DNA of 64,000 bases, from assembly GCF_000730165.1 (NCBI RefSeq), contig NZ_CP022112.1:1218001-1282000 (forward strand). The letters are read 5' to 3'. The stretch comes from Nitrospirillum viridazoti CBAmc (GTDB lineage Bacteria; Pseudomonadota; Alphaproteobacteria; Azospirillales; Azospirillaceae). Of the stretch, positions 28,437 through 37,798 are shown piece by piece. Each line of letters starts with the position of its first letter. The first letter of the stretch is position 1. Under the pieces are notes generated by a model. That model searched no databases, had not been told where the DNA came from, and saw nothing but the letters and a program-made list of their open reading frames with translations. A program made the position numbers and the translations under genes.

Positions 28437-29624
28437 CTAGCGGCGCCCGGCGGCATAGGCCGCGCCTTGGCGGCCTATGATGTCGACCAAGTCGCCGATC
28501 GCCTCGTGCATGTCGATGCGATGCAGCCCCCAGTCGGGAAACAAGCGCCCGTCCACGATCACATCGCCGGGGATATCCCGTGTCCGGGCATCGTCCGTGC
28601 CCGCGTTGACGTGGATGGCCAGGTAGGTGTGGTCCCCGTTGCTGACGCACCGGGCGGTCAACAGGCCGGGGGTGGTGACGAAGGGGGTATCGATCGTTCG
28701 GGGTGTCCTGGTCCAGGAAAAGCCGGCCGGCGCCCAGGCCCCGAAATCCGCCGCGAAATAGCTGTGCAGGGATCCTGCCCCTCCCGCCAGGTCAGCCGGA
28801 TTGGTGCAGAGCGCGTGGGAATTGGTGAAAATCTTCTGGGACAAAGGGTCCAGGGCGCGGCCGAACAGGCCGCCCGGCGGCGGCGGCGCCGAATCCCGGA
28901 AGGAAACGTAGGCGATGACACAGCCCGTCTGGTCGGCGGCGTGACAGGCCGGAATATGCTGGAAGGTGCCGCCGACGTCGGCCCCATCGGGGACCACGAC
29001 GTTGGTGCCCAGCAGGATGGCCGACACCAGGCGCGCCTGCGCCGGCTTGCCGTCGATCTCTTCCTGCATCAGCTGCGTCAACACGACGGAGCCCTGGCTA
29101 TGCCCGATAAGCACGACACCACGCCCCTGGTTATCGTGCGCCATGTAGTGGCGCCACGCCGCCAGGATGTCGGCATACGGCATCGCCCTGTCCGGCGGCT
29201 GGCCGGCCGTGCCGTTCATGCGCGCATGCAGTGAGGTCAGGGTCACCTGCCGGTACATCGGTGCGAAGGTTCGGCACCGGGCGGCATACCGGGCGAATTG
29301 CCCGGCCACGACGGTGAATTCCTCCGGCCCAGGCATCAGGTCACTGTTGCCGCCCGGATCCAGCGAAACGGTGGGATAGACGTAGAAGCAGTCGATCGGC
29401 GGATCGCTGGCCGGCCTGAAGGTCTCGCGCGTCATGTGGCCATCCGCCGTGATGACGGTCGCGGTCTGGTCCTGCGCGCAGGCGTCGGCCCGGCCGGGAC
29501 GGCAGAGCCAGTTGGCGTCCTGGCTATAGTCGGGCGCCGCTGGCCCGGCGGTTTGCGCCCGGCCCGGCACGGCCGCGACCCACAGGCCGGCGACCAGCGC
29601 CGCGCCTTTCCAAAACCCGTCCAT
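28437..29624 (-). CDS. DUF3089 family secreted alpha/beta hydrolase
   Basis: A 395-residue protein with signal peptide to about residue 23 (VAAVPGRA). The DUF3089 signature is DPPIDCFYVYPTVSLDPGGNSDLMPGPEE, and a lipase-like nucleophile elbow GHSQGS sits in GRGVVLIGHSQGSVVLTQLM. A C-terminal NAGTDDARTRDIPGDVIVDGRLFPDWGLHRIDMHEAIGDLVD segment holds candidate Asp/His partners. Several cysteines (WLCRPG, DACAQD, DCFY, PACHAADQTGC) fit a periplasmic disulfide-bonded enzyme. It probably hydrolyses an ester or lactone; it precedes the MHS transporter gene by 31 bp. The substrate is not known for the family. Confidence 0.9.
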   Translation of the reverse strand: MDGFWKGAALVAGLWVAAVPGRAQTAGPAAPDYSQDANWLCRPGRADACAQDQTATVITADGHMTRETFRPASDPPIDCFYVYPTVSLDPGGNSDLMPGPEEFTVVAGQFARYAARCRTFAPMYRQVTLTSLHARMNGTAGQPPDRAMPYADILAAWRHYMAHDNQGRGVVLIGHSQGSVVLTQLMQEEIDGKPAQARLVSAILLGTNVVVPDGADVGGTFQHIPACHAADQTGCVIAYVSFRDSAPPPPGGLFGRALDPLSQKIFTNSHALCTNPADLAGGAGSLHSYFAADFGAWAPAGFSWTRTPRTIDTPFVTTPGLLTARCVSNGDHTYLAIHVNAGTDDARTRDIPGDVIVDGRLFPDWGLHRIDMHEAIGDLVDIIGRQGAAYAAGRR

Positions 29625-29700
29625 GACGCCTCCCGTTTTATCGTTTTCCCGGTTTATCGTTCGCTGCCAACTCTCGGATCCTGTGGCGGGCTGGGCCGTC

Positions 29701-31002
29701 TCAGCCTCCGCGGATGATGTCCGCCAGGTGCTGGGAACTGGGCTTGGGTGTTCGCGCGAAGGTGTCGCGGTCGACGGCCACCAGGCCGAAATGCTGGCCG
29801 TACCCTTGCGTCCATTCGAAATTGTCCAGCAACGACCAGTAGATGTAGCTGCGCACGTCGATACCCGCGCGCAGGCTTGCCTCTACCTCCGCGACGCTGG
29901 CGTCCAGCCAGGCGACGCGGCGGGCGTCGTCATCCGTGGCGATGCCGCTTTCGGTGACGAATATGGGCTTGGCGGTCTTGCGCGCGGCCAGCCGGATCAC
30001 CTGTCCCAGGGCCTGCGGGTAATATTCATATCCCGCCGCCGTCATCTCCGCCCCCGGCGGCGCGGCGGTCAGGCCCTTGGCATCGACCCGCAGGCGCGTG
30101 TACGCCTGCACGCCCACGAAATCGCTGGCGTTCACCGCATCCCACCAGCCACCGTACAGCGTCGCCTCGACGGTGGGGGCGAGGCTGTCGTCGCCCACCG
30201 CTTCCACCGCCTGCGTGGTCAGCGTGACGCCCACGGGGAAATCGCCGGGTCCCGCCTTGATGGCCTGGTAGGCCTTGGCATGAGCCTCGAGCAGATGGGC
30301 GTCGATGCGGTCGGGGTCGGCGAACAGGATGGAAGAGAACCGTGGGGACTGGGTGGCACGGGCCGCGGCGGCGATCATCGCGGTGCGCGCGGCCCGGTAT
30401 TCGGGCGTGGCCGCCCCCCGCAGGACCTTCACCAGCAGGTGGATGTTGGCCTCGTTGAAGGGCGAGGCCATGCCGATTTGGCCGCCCAGCGCGCGCGTGG
30501 CCCGTTCGCAGAAGCGGGCGAACAGGTCGGGGCTGTCCGGTGCCTCCCATCCCCCGCGGGTCGCGAACCACAACGGCACGGTGAAGTGGTTGTACGTCAC
30601 GATGGGCAACAGCCCGTGCGCCCGGCAGGCGGCCAGTACCCGCGTGTAGTGGTCCAGCTCGACCTGGGAAAAATGGCCCGGCTCCGGCTCTATCCGGGCC
30701 CATTCGATGCCGAAGCGATAGCAGTTCAGCCCGATCGCCCGGGCGATGGCGAAGTCCTGCTCGTATCGATGATAGCTGTCGCAGGCGCCGCCCGACGGCT
30801 CCTTGTAGACCGTCTCCGGCAGGTGCTCCAGCAGCCAGCTGTCGGAATTGGTGTCGTTGCCTTCGCTCTGGTGGGCCGAGATCGCGGCCCCCCACAGGAA
30901 GCCCTTCGGCATGGCCGGGCGTCGGGCCGCGCGCGCGGGAAGCGCGTTCAAGGCGGTCGCCGCCGCCAGCCCCGCCAATACCGTCCGGCGTGTGGTCGCC
31001 AT
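29701..31002 (-). CDS. Tat-exported glycoside hydrolase family 1 enzyme of module B
   Basis: A 433-residue beta-glycosidase-like protein from the ATG at 31002, preceded by GGGAGGAAGGA. A twin-arginine signal (TTRRTVLAGLAAATALNALP) ends near residue 25. GH1 features: FLWGAAISAHQSEGND, NCYRFGIEWARIEPEPG, acid/base Glu184 in PFNEAN (usual NEP, here NEA), nucleophile Glu351 in VTESG (usual TENG), and IYWSLLDNFEWTQGYGQHFGLVAVD. Export of GH1 is uncommon, since most members are cytosolic. It is the last gene of the module B operon and may release an aglycone for the receptor/ligase system. Both catalytic Glu residues are kept, so activity is likely. Confidence 0.9.
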   Translation of the reverse strand: MATTRRTVLAGLAAATALNALPARAARRPAMPKGFLWGAAISAHQSEGNDTNSDSWLLEHLPETVYKEPSGGACDSYHRYEQDFAIARAIGLNCYRFGIEWARIEPEPGHFSQVELDHYTRVLAACRAHGLLPIVTYNHFTVPLWFATRGGWEAPDSPDLFARFCERATRALGGQIGMASPFNEANIHLLVKVLRGAATPEYRAARTAMIAAAARATQSPRFSSILFADPDRIDAHLLEAHAKAYQAIKAGPGDFPVGVTLTTQAVEAVGDDSLAPTVEATLYGGWWDAVNASDFVGVQAYTRLRVDAKGLTAAPPGAEMTAAGYEYYPQALGQVIRLAARKTAKPIFVTESGIATDDDARRVAWLDASVAEVEASLRAGIDVRSYIYWSLLDNFEWTQGYGQHFGLVAVDRDTFARTPKPSSQHLADIIRGG

Positions 31003-31059
31003 TCCTTCCTCCCTCAAATCCTTCGCCTCTGTTCCCCGTGTGCCGCATCCCCACCTTGC

Positions 31060-32721
31060 TCAGCCGTGGTCGGCACGCAGGCGCGCCTTGTCGATCTTGC
31101 CCGTCACCGCCTGCGGCATGGCACCGACGCGCACGATGGCGTCGGGCAACCACCAGGACGGTATGCGTGGCCGCAGCGCGGCCAGCAGCGCCTCGTCGCT
31201 GATGTATCCGCCCTGGCGCTGCTCGATCACCAGGACCGGACGCTCGCCCCACTTGGCATCGGCCCTGCCTACCACCGCCACTTGCGCCACCTCGGGCAAG
31301 GCGCCCACGATGGCCTCGATCTCGACAGGGTTGATCCATTCCCCGCCCGACTTGATCAGGTCCTTGGCCCGGCCCGTGATACTGACCTGGCCGTCGGCGT
31401 CGATGACGGCCAGGTCGCCGGTGTCGAACCAGCCGTCGGCGTCGATGGCCGGTTCGCCCTGCCCAAAATAGCGTTCGACCACGGCGGCCCCCCGCACCCG
31501 CAGCCGGCCCTCACGTCCCCGCTGCTCGGGCAGCGGCGCGCCGTCGGCATCGGTCAGCCGTAAATCGACACCGATGGGCGGGCGGCCGGAACGGGAGGCC
31601 AGCCGCACCGGCGCGCCCGGTGGCGTGGTGGTGCCCAGGGGCGACAGTTCCGTCATGCCCCAGCTGGTCTGCACGACCACGCCCAGGCGCCTTTCCAGCC
31701 GGTCCATAAGCGCCTGCGGCACCGACGCGCCGCCCAGCATGACCCTTTTCAGCGAAGGCGTGTCCTCGCCCGTCCGGTCCAGATGGTCCAGCAGCCCCAG
31801 CCAAACTGTCGCCACGCCAGCCGCGACGGTGACGCCCTCCGCGTTGATCATGGCCGCCAGGCTGGGGCCGTCCTGGTGACGGCCGGGAAGGATCAGCTTG
31901 GCCCCCACAGCCGGCCCGGAGAACGGGAAACCCCAGCCGTTGGCATGGAACATGGGCACCGCGACCAGAACGCTGTCGCGCGCGGTGAGGCCGCTGGCGT
32001 CCGCCTGCAGCTGGTGGACGGTGTGCAGGTAGTTGGACCGGTGCGTGTAGGTAACGCCCTTGGGCGCGCCCGTGGTGCCGGAGGTGAAGCACAGCCCCGC
32101 CGGGGTGTTCTCGTCGAAGCCGCCCCAGGCGGTATCCCGGCCCAGGCCCGCCAGCATGTCCTCGTACCCCCAGACGCGGACAGGGCCGTCGTCCAGCACG
32201 CCGGGAAGCGGGCCCCGCGCCTCGGCACCCGGCTCGTCCAGCACGACGACATGCTCCAGCGTCGGGCAGGCCGCCGCCAGCGCGCCGGCCAACGCCGTCA
32301 GATCCGGGCTGACGACCAGCACGCGGTTGGCTGCCTGCCGGATCATGCCGGCCAAGTGTGCGGGTGCCAGGCGGGGATTGAGGGTATGGCACACGATGCC
32401 GACCCCGACGGCGCCATACCAGCATTCCAGATGCGCCTGGCTGTTCCAGGCCAGGATGCCCAGATTATCCCCGAGGCCCAGGCCCAGCGCCTGGAACGCG
32501 CCTGACAGCCGCCGGCTGCGGTCCCGCAGCGCCGCATAGCCGATGCGGGTACCGGGCCCGCCCGCCGTCACTACCTCGGTGGCGCCGTGCCACTTGGCCG
32601 CATGGTCGATGAAGCGATCCAGGGTCAGGGCATACGGCTGCATCGCGCCGGCCGGCAAAGGCCCAAGGGGTGGAGGCCCAAGGGGCGAAGAGCTGGTCAT
32701 CGGGGTGGGCGGTTCAGGCAT
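31060..32721 (-). CDS. AMP-forming acyl-CoA ligase of module B (AlkK-like)
   Basis: A 553-residue ANL enzyme paralogous to the module A ligase. Motifs: LCFTSGTTGAPKGVTYTHRS, VPMFHANGWGFPF, TSWGMTELSPLG, WFDTGDLAVID, GRAKDLIKSGGEWINPVEIE and TGKIDKARL near the C-terminus. It differs from module A in a proline-rich N-terminal extension (MPEPPTPMTSSSPLGPPPLG); MQPYALTLDRF within it corresponds to the module A start and may be the true start. The ATG lies one base after the TetR stop. It probably activates the acid released by the module B esterase. Confidence 0.92.
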   Translation of the reverse strand: MPEPPTPMTSSSPLGPPPLGPLPAGAMQPYALTLDRFIDHAAKWHGATEVVTAGGPGTRIGYAALRDRSRRLSGAFQALGLGLGDNLGILAWNSQAHLECWYGAVGVGIVCHTLNPRLAPAHLAGMIRQAANRVLVVSPDLTALAGALAAACPTLEHVVVLDEPGAEARGPLPGVLDDGPVRVWGYEDMLAGLGRDTAWGGFDENTPAGLCFTSGTTGAPKGVTYTHRSNYLHTVHQLQADASGLTARDSVLVAVPMFHANGWGFPFSGPAVGAKLILPGRHQDGPSLAAMINAEGVTVAAGVATVWLGLLDHLDRTGEDTPSLKRVMLGGASVPQALMDRLERRLGVVVQTSWGMTELSPLGTTTPPGAPVRLASRSGRPPIGVDLRLTDADGAPLPEQRGREGRLRVRGAAVVERYFGQGEPAIDADGWFDTGDLAVIDADGQVSITGRAKDLIKSGGEWINPVEIEAIVGALPEVAQVAVVGRADAKWGERPVLVIEQRQGGYISDEALLAALRPRIPSWWLPDAIVRVGAMPQAVTGKIDKARLRADHG

Positions 32722-32722
32722 G

Positions 32723-33412
32723 CTAGGGTGTCTTGTTCTGTTGGCAGATGGCCAGGAAGCCGGCGGCCATGAACTTGGCCATGTGCTTCTTGATGGAGAC
32801 GAAGTCGTTGGAAGAACAAAGGCCGTGGGACAATTCGTCCAGACGGCCGGTACGGGCCATGTTGTGAGTCATGGCGCCCGACACGAAGTGATAGCCCCAG
32901 AAGATCGTCTCCTCGTCACAGTCCGGCATGGCCTTCTTCAGCAGGTCGATCAGCGCCAGGACGACGGGATTGAAGTATTTGGTCATTTTCTCGGCGCCCC
33001 AGCCGGCAGCGCTGTTGGCCTGCGCGGCGATCTTGCCGAAGGTGGCCCACTGTTCCACATCGTCGATCTGCACGTTCAGGTCGGCGTCGATCCAGGCGCT
33101 CAACGCCCCCTCGACCGTGACGGCGTCGCCCACCTCCTCGGCATAGCGCCGCATGGACTCCAGACGGTTACGGGCGGAAATGGGCGCCTTGCGCGCCCAG
33201 ACCGCCTCGCAGATGCTGTCCTTGCCGTTGAAGTGGTAGTGGATCAGCGTGGAACTGACGCCGACGCGGGCGGCCACGTCCTTCAGCGTGAAGCCGTGGT
33301 AGCCGAATTCGGCGAACAGCTGCTCCGCCGCGTCCAGGATGCGTTCGATCGACGCCTCGCGGGCGCGGGCTTTGTGGTTACGGGCGCGCGTGGGTTGATC
33401 AGTGTTGCTCAT
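32723..33412 (-). CDS. TetR family regulator of module B
   Basis: A 229-residue regulator from MSNTDQPTRAR at 33412, although the frame is open further upstream. The HTH is GFTLKDVAARVGVSSTLIHYHFNGKDSICEAVWARK. The C-terminal part (GWGAEKMTKYFNPVVLALIDLLKKAMPDCDEETIFWGYHFVSGA) is close to the module A regulator, and both are exactly 229 residues. It is fourth in the operon receptor-esterase-TetR-ligase-GH1. The likely operator is the palindrome at 37511. A hairpin at 33439 lies between the esterase gene and this gene. Confidence 0.93.
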   Translation of the reverse strand: MSNTDQPTRARNHKARAREASIERILDAAEQLFAEFGYHGFTLKDVAARVGVSSTLIHYHFNGKDSICEAVWARKAPISARNRLESMRRYAEEVGDAVTVEGALSAWIDADLNVQIDDVEQWATFGKIAAQANSAAGWGAEKMTKYFNPVVLALIDLLKKAMPDCDEETIFWGYHFVSGAMTHNMARTGRLDELSHGLCSSNDFVSIKKHMAKFMAAGFLAICQQNKTP

Positions 33413-33438
33413 TCGATTCCAAACTCCCGACCTGGATA

Positions 33439-33466
33439 CCAAGGCGGCCTTCCCGGGCCGCCTTGG
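33439..33466. terminator. Strong GC hairpin between esterase and TetR genes of module B
   Basis: An 11-bp perfect stem (CCAAGGCGGCC / GGCCGCCTTGG) with a 6-nt loop lies in the only sizeable gap inside the module B operon. No T-tract follows. It may stabilise the upstream mRNA or partly terminate, lowering TetR, ligase and GH1 expression. Confidence 0.5.
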
Positions 33467-33482
33467 TCTGTCCCAGGTACGG

Positions 33483-35153
33483 TTAAAAGGCCGAGAAGCC
33501 GATGTCGAGCCGCCAGCCGCGTCCCTGCTGGCGGCGGGTGGCGACCAGCGTATCGGCGTAGGTGAAGGCGGCCGGCTGCAGGCCGCGCCGGGCGGCTGGA
33601 CGGTCATCGATGTCGAGATAGCCGGCCTGGGCTGCCATATACCGGGGCCATGCCGCCTCCCCCGGGGCGGTGGGCGCGCCATCCCGGACGAAGCTGGCCC
33701 AGTAGTTCATCATGGCATCCGAGAGCCGGGCCTCCGTTTCGGTCAGCGGCGGCCGGGGCCAGTTGGGTCCCAGCGCCCCGGACGGACCGACCTGGCCGAA
33801 GATGTAGGGCAGCTCGCTGGCATGGAAGGCCGCTAGGTCGCGCGCCCGCTCCGCCGGGGTGCTGTGTCGGAAATAATAGAGATAGGCCGGCTGTCCCGCC
33901 GCCGCCTGTTGGCGCGCCAAATACTGGGCGGCCCACCCATACAGCCCGTCGCGGATGGAAGCCATCACATCGGCCCGTGGGTCGGCCCCGGGATAGACCG
34001 CCAGGTAGGCGGGCGCCTGGGGACCGAAGCGGCGGCGGACGTCGGCATCATACGCCGCCGGGGTGTCGGGCGCCTTGGGCATCAGGAAGGGCAGCGAGCG
34101 GATCTCCCCCTCGTTGAAGCCCGCCAGAACGGGCACCTTGGCCTGCTCTCCCCGGGCGAAGGTGTCCGCGAACTGCCGCGTCAGCGTGACGCCGTCGATC
34201 ACCGGCTCCGGCTGCCAGCCTTGGGCCATGCCGGCCTTGAACAAGGCGACAAGGTCGGCTTTGCGCAGCGCAGCAGCGTCGGTGGCGCCCACCGCGGTGG
34301 CCAACGCCGCACCCGCCGCCTCCGCCGATGGAAGGCCCAGGGTTTCCTCATGCAGAGCCCGGTAAGAGGGCATGTACCCGCTTTGCGAAATCGCGCCGGC
34401 GAACAGGCCGCGGGCCGGCGGGCTGGCCAGCAGCGCGATGACGCTGAGGCCGCCGGCCGACTCCCCGGCGATGGTGACCCGGCCGGGATCGCCGCCGAAC
34501 GCCGCGATGTTGTCGCGTACCCAGCGCAGCGCCGCGATCTGGTCCAACAGCCCGTAGTTGCCCGACAGGTGCTGCGGCGATTCCGCACTGAGCGCCGGAT
34601 GCGCCAGGAAGCCCAGCAAACCCAAGCGATAATTGATGGAAACGACGATGATGCCGCGTCGCGCCAGGTTGGCACCGTCATACAGCGGTTCGGAACTGCT
34701 GCCCCCCACCAGCGCGCCGCCGTGGATCCAGACCATGACCGGCAAATGTTCCGCCCCGGCGGGCGTCCAGACGTTCAGGGTAAGGCAGTCCTCGCTGACC
34801 GGGGCCATGCCGCCCGAATAGATGCCGGTGGATGACGGCGGCGGTTGCAGGCAGGCGTGGCCGAAATCGCGGGCGTCGCGCACCCCCGTCCAAGCTCGGG
34901 CCGGAACCGGCGGGCGCCAGCGCAGGTCGCCCACCGGCGGCTCGGCGTAGGGAATGCCTTTGAAGGCTGCCACCTTGGTTCCCGGCACCATGGCTCCCTG
35001 CAGGTCGCCACCGCTGACGTGTGCCCGGGGCGGGGTGTCCGCCGGCCCGACCGGCGCTGTTTTGGCGCAGGACATAAGGGCCAACCCCAGGCAGGCCGCC
35101 GCCAGCCAGCGGTGCCCTTGTCCCCTTCGCGCTTTCCGCATCGTCGTCCTCAT
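33483..35153 (-). CDS. Type-B carboxylesterase of module B, probable lipoprotein
   Basis: A 556-residue paralogue of the module A esterase. The N-terminus LAAACLGLALMSCAK looks like a lipoprotein signal with Cys at the lipobox, unlike the plain signal peptide in module A. Catalytic motifs: VMVWIHGGALVGGSSS, nucleophile GESAG in VTIAGESAGGLSV, VLAGFNEGEIRSL, and AFHASELPYIFG. The ATG overlaps the receptor stop (ATGA). It would hydrolyse an ester at the outer or inner membrane, with the acid passed to the downstream CoA ligase. Confidence 0.93.
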   Translation of the reverse strand: MRTTMRKARRGQGHRWLAAACLGLALMSCAKTAPVGPADTPPRAHVSGGDLQGAMVPGTKVAAFKGIPYAEPPVGDLRWRPPVPARAWTGVRDARDFGHACLQPPPSSTGIYSGGMAPVSEDCLTLNVWTPAGAEHLPVMVWIHGGALVGGSSSEPLYDGANLARRGIIVVSINYRLGLLGFLAHPALSAESPQHLSGNYGLLDQIAALRWVRDNIAAFGGDPGRVTIAGESAGGLSVIALLASPPARGLFAGAISQSGYMPSYRALHEETLGLPSAEAAGAALATAVGATDAAALRKADLVALFKAGMAQGWQPEPVIDGVTLTRQFADTFARGEQAKVPVLAGFNEGEIRSLPFLMPKAPDTPAAYDADVRRRFGPQAPAYLAVYPGADPRADVMASIRDGLYGWAAQYLARQQAAAGQPAYLYYFRHSTPAERARDLAAFHASELPYIFGQVGPSGALGPNWPRPPLTETEARLSDAMMNYWASFVRDGAPTAPGEAAWPRYMAAQAGYLDIDDRPAARRGLQPAAFTYADTLVATRRQQGRGWRLDIGFSAF

Positions 35154-37429
35154 AGGTCGGCCGCCAGCCGCAGGCCGAACGTCAGCGGCCGCACGATGGC
35201 GTAGCGGCTGTAGACGAAGGCCTCCGGATGCACGTAGGTGATGGCGCGGCTGTTGGTGAGATTTTCGCCGTACAGCGTGGCGGTGACCTTGCCGAACGTG
35301 GCACCCGTCTGCAGGTTCAGCAGCGTATAGCTATCGGTGTGGTCATAGAGCGCGCTGGGCTTGCCCAGCGTGCCGGGGGTATTGGGAAAGCCGACGGGGA
35401 ACGACCCGACGTGCTGCACCTGGAAACCGCTGAACCCGGGGATCGTGCCGAACAAGGTGTAGCCGTAGGTGCCGAAGAACGATCCCTGCAGGTGTGGCGA
35501 GGCCAGGCTGGCCCCGTTCACGGCGCCGGAAATCTGCGCCTCCTGCGCGGAAAGCCCCGTCACCTTGGCATCGTTCACCGCGGCGTTCAGGCCCAGGACC
35601 AGCCCGTGTACCGGTTCCAGCGTGACCTCCGCCTCCAGCCCCTTGCTTTCCGCGGCGCCGATGTTGGTGGCGAACTGCACGGAGTCAGAGACGCGGTTGG
35701 CCTGGACCTGCAGATTCTGCCAGTCGATGTAATAGGCCGCCAGGTTGGCGGTCAGCCGCCCATCCCACCAGCGCCCCTTCAACCCGATTTCATAGTTGGT
35801 GAGGTCGTCCGAACTCGCCCCCGTTGGGATGACCAGATCGGTGGGACTGACCGTGCTGACACTGCCCGCGCGCGCGTTGTAAACGGGCGTGCGGTAGCCG
35901 GTCGATACGGTGGCGTAGAGCGTCAGGTCATGCGACGGCTCATAAGTCAAGCTTGCTTTCCAGGACGCTTTTTCGGCGTCGGGATAGGCGGTGCTGGACG
36001 CCGGCGTCGGCGTCAGGGCCAGCGGCGCCCGGATGCCGCCCAAGGCGTAGGCGAAATAAAGCGAGTTGAACCCCGGGGCGACATCGACCGTTGTGGCGTA
36101 TTTGCCGTAGCGCAGGCCACCGATCGCCGAGAGCGTGTCGGTGATATGGTAGGTCAGCTCACCGAAGCCAGCCAGTTCATAGGAACTGGAGTTGCTGACA
36201 TTGGAATAGAAAGTGCCGTCGGCGGGCAGGCCGGTGATGCCGTGCGTGGCGAGATAGGCCGGGGTCGATGCCTCGCGCGCGGCCAGGTACTGGTCACGAT
36301 GCAGATAGTAGGTGCCCACCGTCCAATCGAACCGGCCGCCCTTTTCCGAAACCAGCCGCGTTTCCTGGACCACTGTTTTCCAGATGCCGTGGTCGAAAAG
36401 GTTGAAAGGCAAGGCCAAGGCGAACGTGCCGGCCAAGTCGACGTCGAACAGCCCATCCTGGTAGCCGTAGCTGGTGGAACTGGTCAGATGCGCCCAGTCA
36501 AACTGATAGTCGATGGTGGCGTTATAGAGCTGCGACTTCGACGTATAAAGGTCGGGCATGGTGGTGTATCGCTTGCGATCACCCAGGGAAGGAGTTACCA
36601 GCGACGCGTCCTGGGGATGGCTGTCCTCATAGAGGCCCATCAGCCGGATGCTGAGACGATCCGTCGGTTTCCATAGGATGATCCCCCGCCCGCCCCAGTC
36701 CTTCAGGGTGTTGGAGTTCTTGACGCCCGTGCCGACATTGTCGACGTAACCATCCTCGTGCCGGTAGAAGCCGACGACGCGCACCCCCAGCTTGTCATCC
36801 ACCAACGGTACGTTGACCATGCCGTTGTAGCGCTGGCGGACGGCACCGGCGTCCGGGGTGTAGCCCGTGTCGGTCAGGACGGAGGCGTCCACCCGGTTCA
36901 GGTCGGGGCTTTTGGTCAGGATGCGGAGCGCGCCGGACAGCGAGCCCGATCCGAACAGCGTGCCCTGCGGCCCGCGCAGGAATTCCACGCGTTCCACGTC
37001 GAACAGGCTGGGGTCCAGCGTCACGGAGTTGCCGATGGTCGTCAGCGGCAGATCGTCGAGATAGACGGTGGTGGTGCTTTGCAGCCCGGCCTCGTAACCG
37101 TTTACGGAAATGCCGCGGGTGGTGACGCTGAGATTATTGTCGCTGCGGTGGTCCAGCACGACGCCGGGTGTCTCCCGCGCGATGCCCTCCACCCCGACGA
37201 TGCCCTTCTGGGTCAGTTCATCCTGCGAGAAGGCCGTGATGCTGATCGGCACGTCCTGCAGACGCTCGGCCCGGCGGGTCGCCGTCACCAAGATTTCCTC
37301 AAGCCCGGTGGAATTGTCGCGCTTCTGGTCTGAATCCTGTGCGGCCGGCACCGGCGTGGTCTGCGCGACGGCTGCCGACGCGCCGGCAAGCAGCGCCACC
37401 AGCGACGCCGCGTAAGCTAAGCGGTTCAT
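35150..37429 (-). CDS. TonB-dependent receptor of module B
   Basis: A 759-residue receptor with signal peptide (ending ASAAVAQ), TonB-box region EEILVTATRRAERLQDVPISITAFS, plug segment DVERVEFLRGPQGTLFGSGSLSGALRILTKSP and a barrel with RVSDSVQFATNIGAAESKG, ending in LTFGLRLAADL. It is paralogous along its whole length to the module A receptor. It leads a five-gene operon; GGGAGG precedes the ATG and a palindrome lies 82-109 bp upstream. The ligand is unknown. Confidence 0.94.
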   Translation of the reverse strand: MNRLAYAASLVALLAGASAAVAQTTPVPAAQDSDQKRDNSTGLEEILVTATRRAERLQDVPISITAFSQDELTQKGIVGVEGIARETPGVVLDHRSDNNLSVTTRGISVNGYEAGLQSTTTVYLDDLPLTTIGNSVTLDPSLFDVERVEFLRGPQGTLFGSGSLSGALRILTKSPDLNRVDASVLTDTGYTPDAGAVRQRYNGMVNVPLVDDKLGVRVVGFYRHEDGYVDNVGTGVKNSNTLKDWGGRGIILWKPTDRLSIRLMGLYEDSHPQDASLVTPSLGDRKRYTTMPDLYTSKSQLYNATIDYQFDWAHLTSSTSYGYQDGLFDVDLAGTFALALPFNLFDHGIWKTVVQETRLVSEKGGRFDWTVGTYYLHRDQYLAAREASTPAYLATHGITGLPADGTFYSNVSNSSSYELAGFGELTYHITDTLSAIGGLRYGKYATTVDVAPGFNSLYFAYALGGIRAPLALTPTPASSTAYPDAEKASWKASLTYEPSHDLTLYATVSTGYRTPVYNARAGSVSTVSPTDLVIPTGASSDDLTNYEIGLKGRWWDGRLTANLAAYYIDWQNLQVQANRVSDSVQFATNIGAAESKGLEAEVTLEPVHGLVLGLNAAVNDAKVTGLSAQEAQISGAVNGASLASPHLQGSFFGTYGYTLFGTIPGFSGFQVQHVGSFPVGFPNTPGTLGKPSALYDHTDSYTLLNLQTGATFGKVTATLYGENLTNSRAITYVHPEAFVYSRYAIVRPLTFGLRLAADL

Positions 37430-37798
37430 GTGTGCCTCCCTGTTGCGGCCGCGTCTTAGTGACGCGTTGTCGCGAACGGAGGAACCTTCTCATATCCGCT
37501 GCGGTGAGGCAATACTGACTGACGAGTAAGTCAGTATTTATCGCTGCGGCATCCCACGGTCACGGCCAACGGTAGGCATGGCACCATCGCCGGGTTGGCA
37601 AAATGCGCCCGGTCCGTTTGATAACGCTTTAATGTCAAGCAACATTGTCATCTTTCGGACGGGTCAGCTCGACCAATCAAGCGAAACCTGTCTGGAGTGC
37701 CAGGGAACCCGTGAAGTACGAGGCCGGCACACGCCACCACCGCGCCAAGGCACCTGGCCATCACGTCCCGTTAAGGCGGATAAGAACAGGAAAATCCG
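37430..37798. other. Intergenic region between the glycosyltransferase and module B receptor genes
   Basis: The 369 bp hold the module B operator-like palindrome (37511-37538) and presumably the module B promoter on the minus strand. The rest, 37540-37798, shows no convincing gene, RNA or terminator; the TPS operon ends here without an obvious T-tract hairpin. Confidence 0.6.
37511..37538. promoter_or_regulatory. Palindromic operator-like site upstream of the module B operon
   Basis: Perfect 10-bp arms AATACTGACT and AGTCAGTATT with an 8-nt spacer. The site is 82-109 bp upstream of the receptor ATG, a similar position to the module A palindrome but with a different sequence. The module B TetR protein is the probable ligand. 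Confidence 0.65.
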
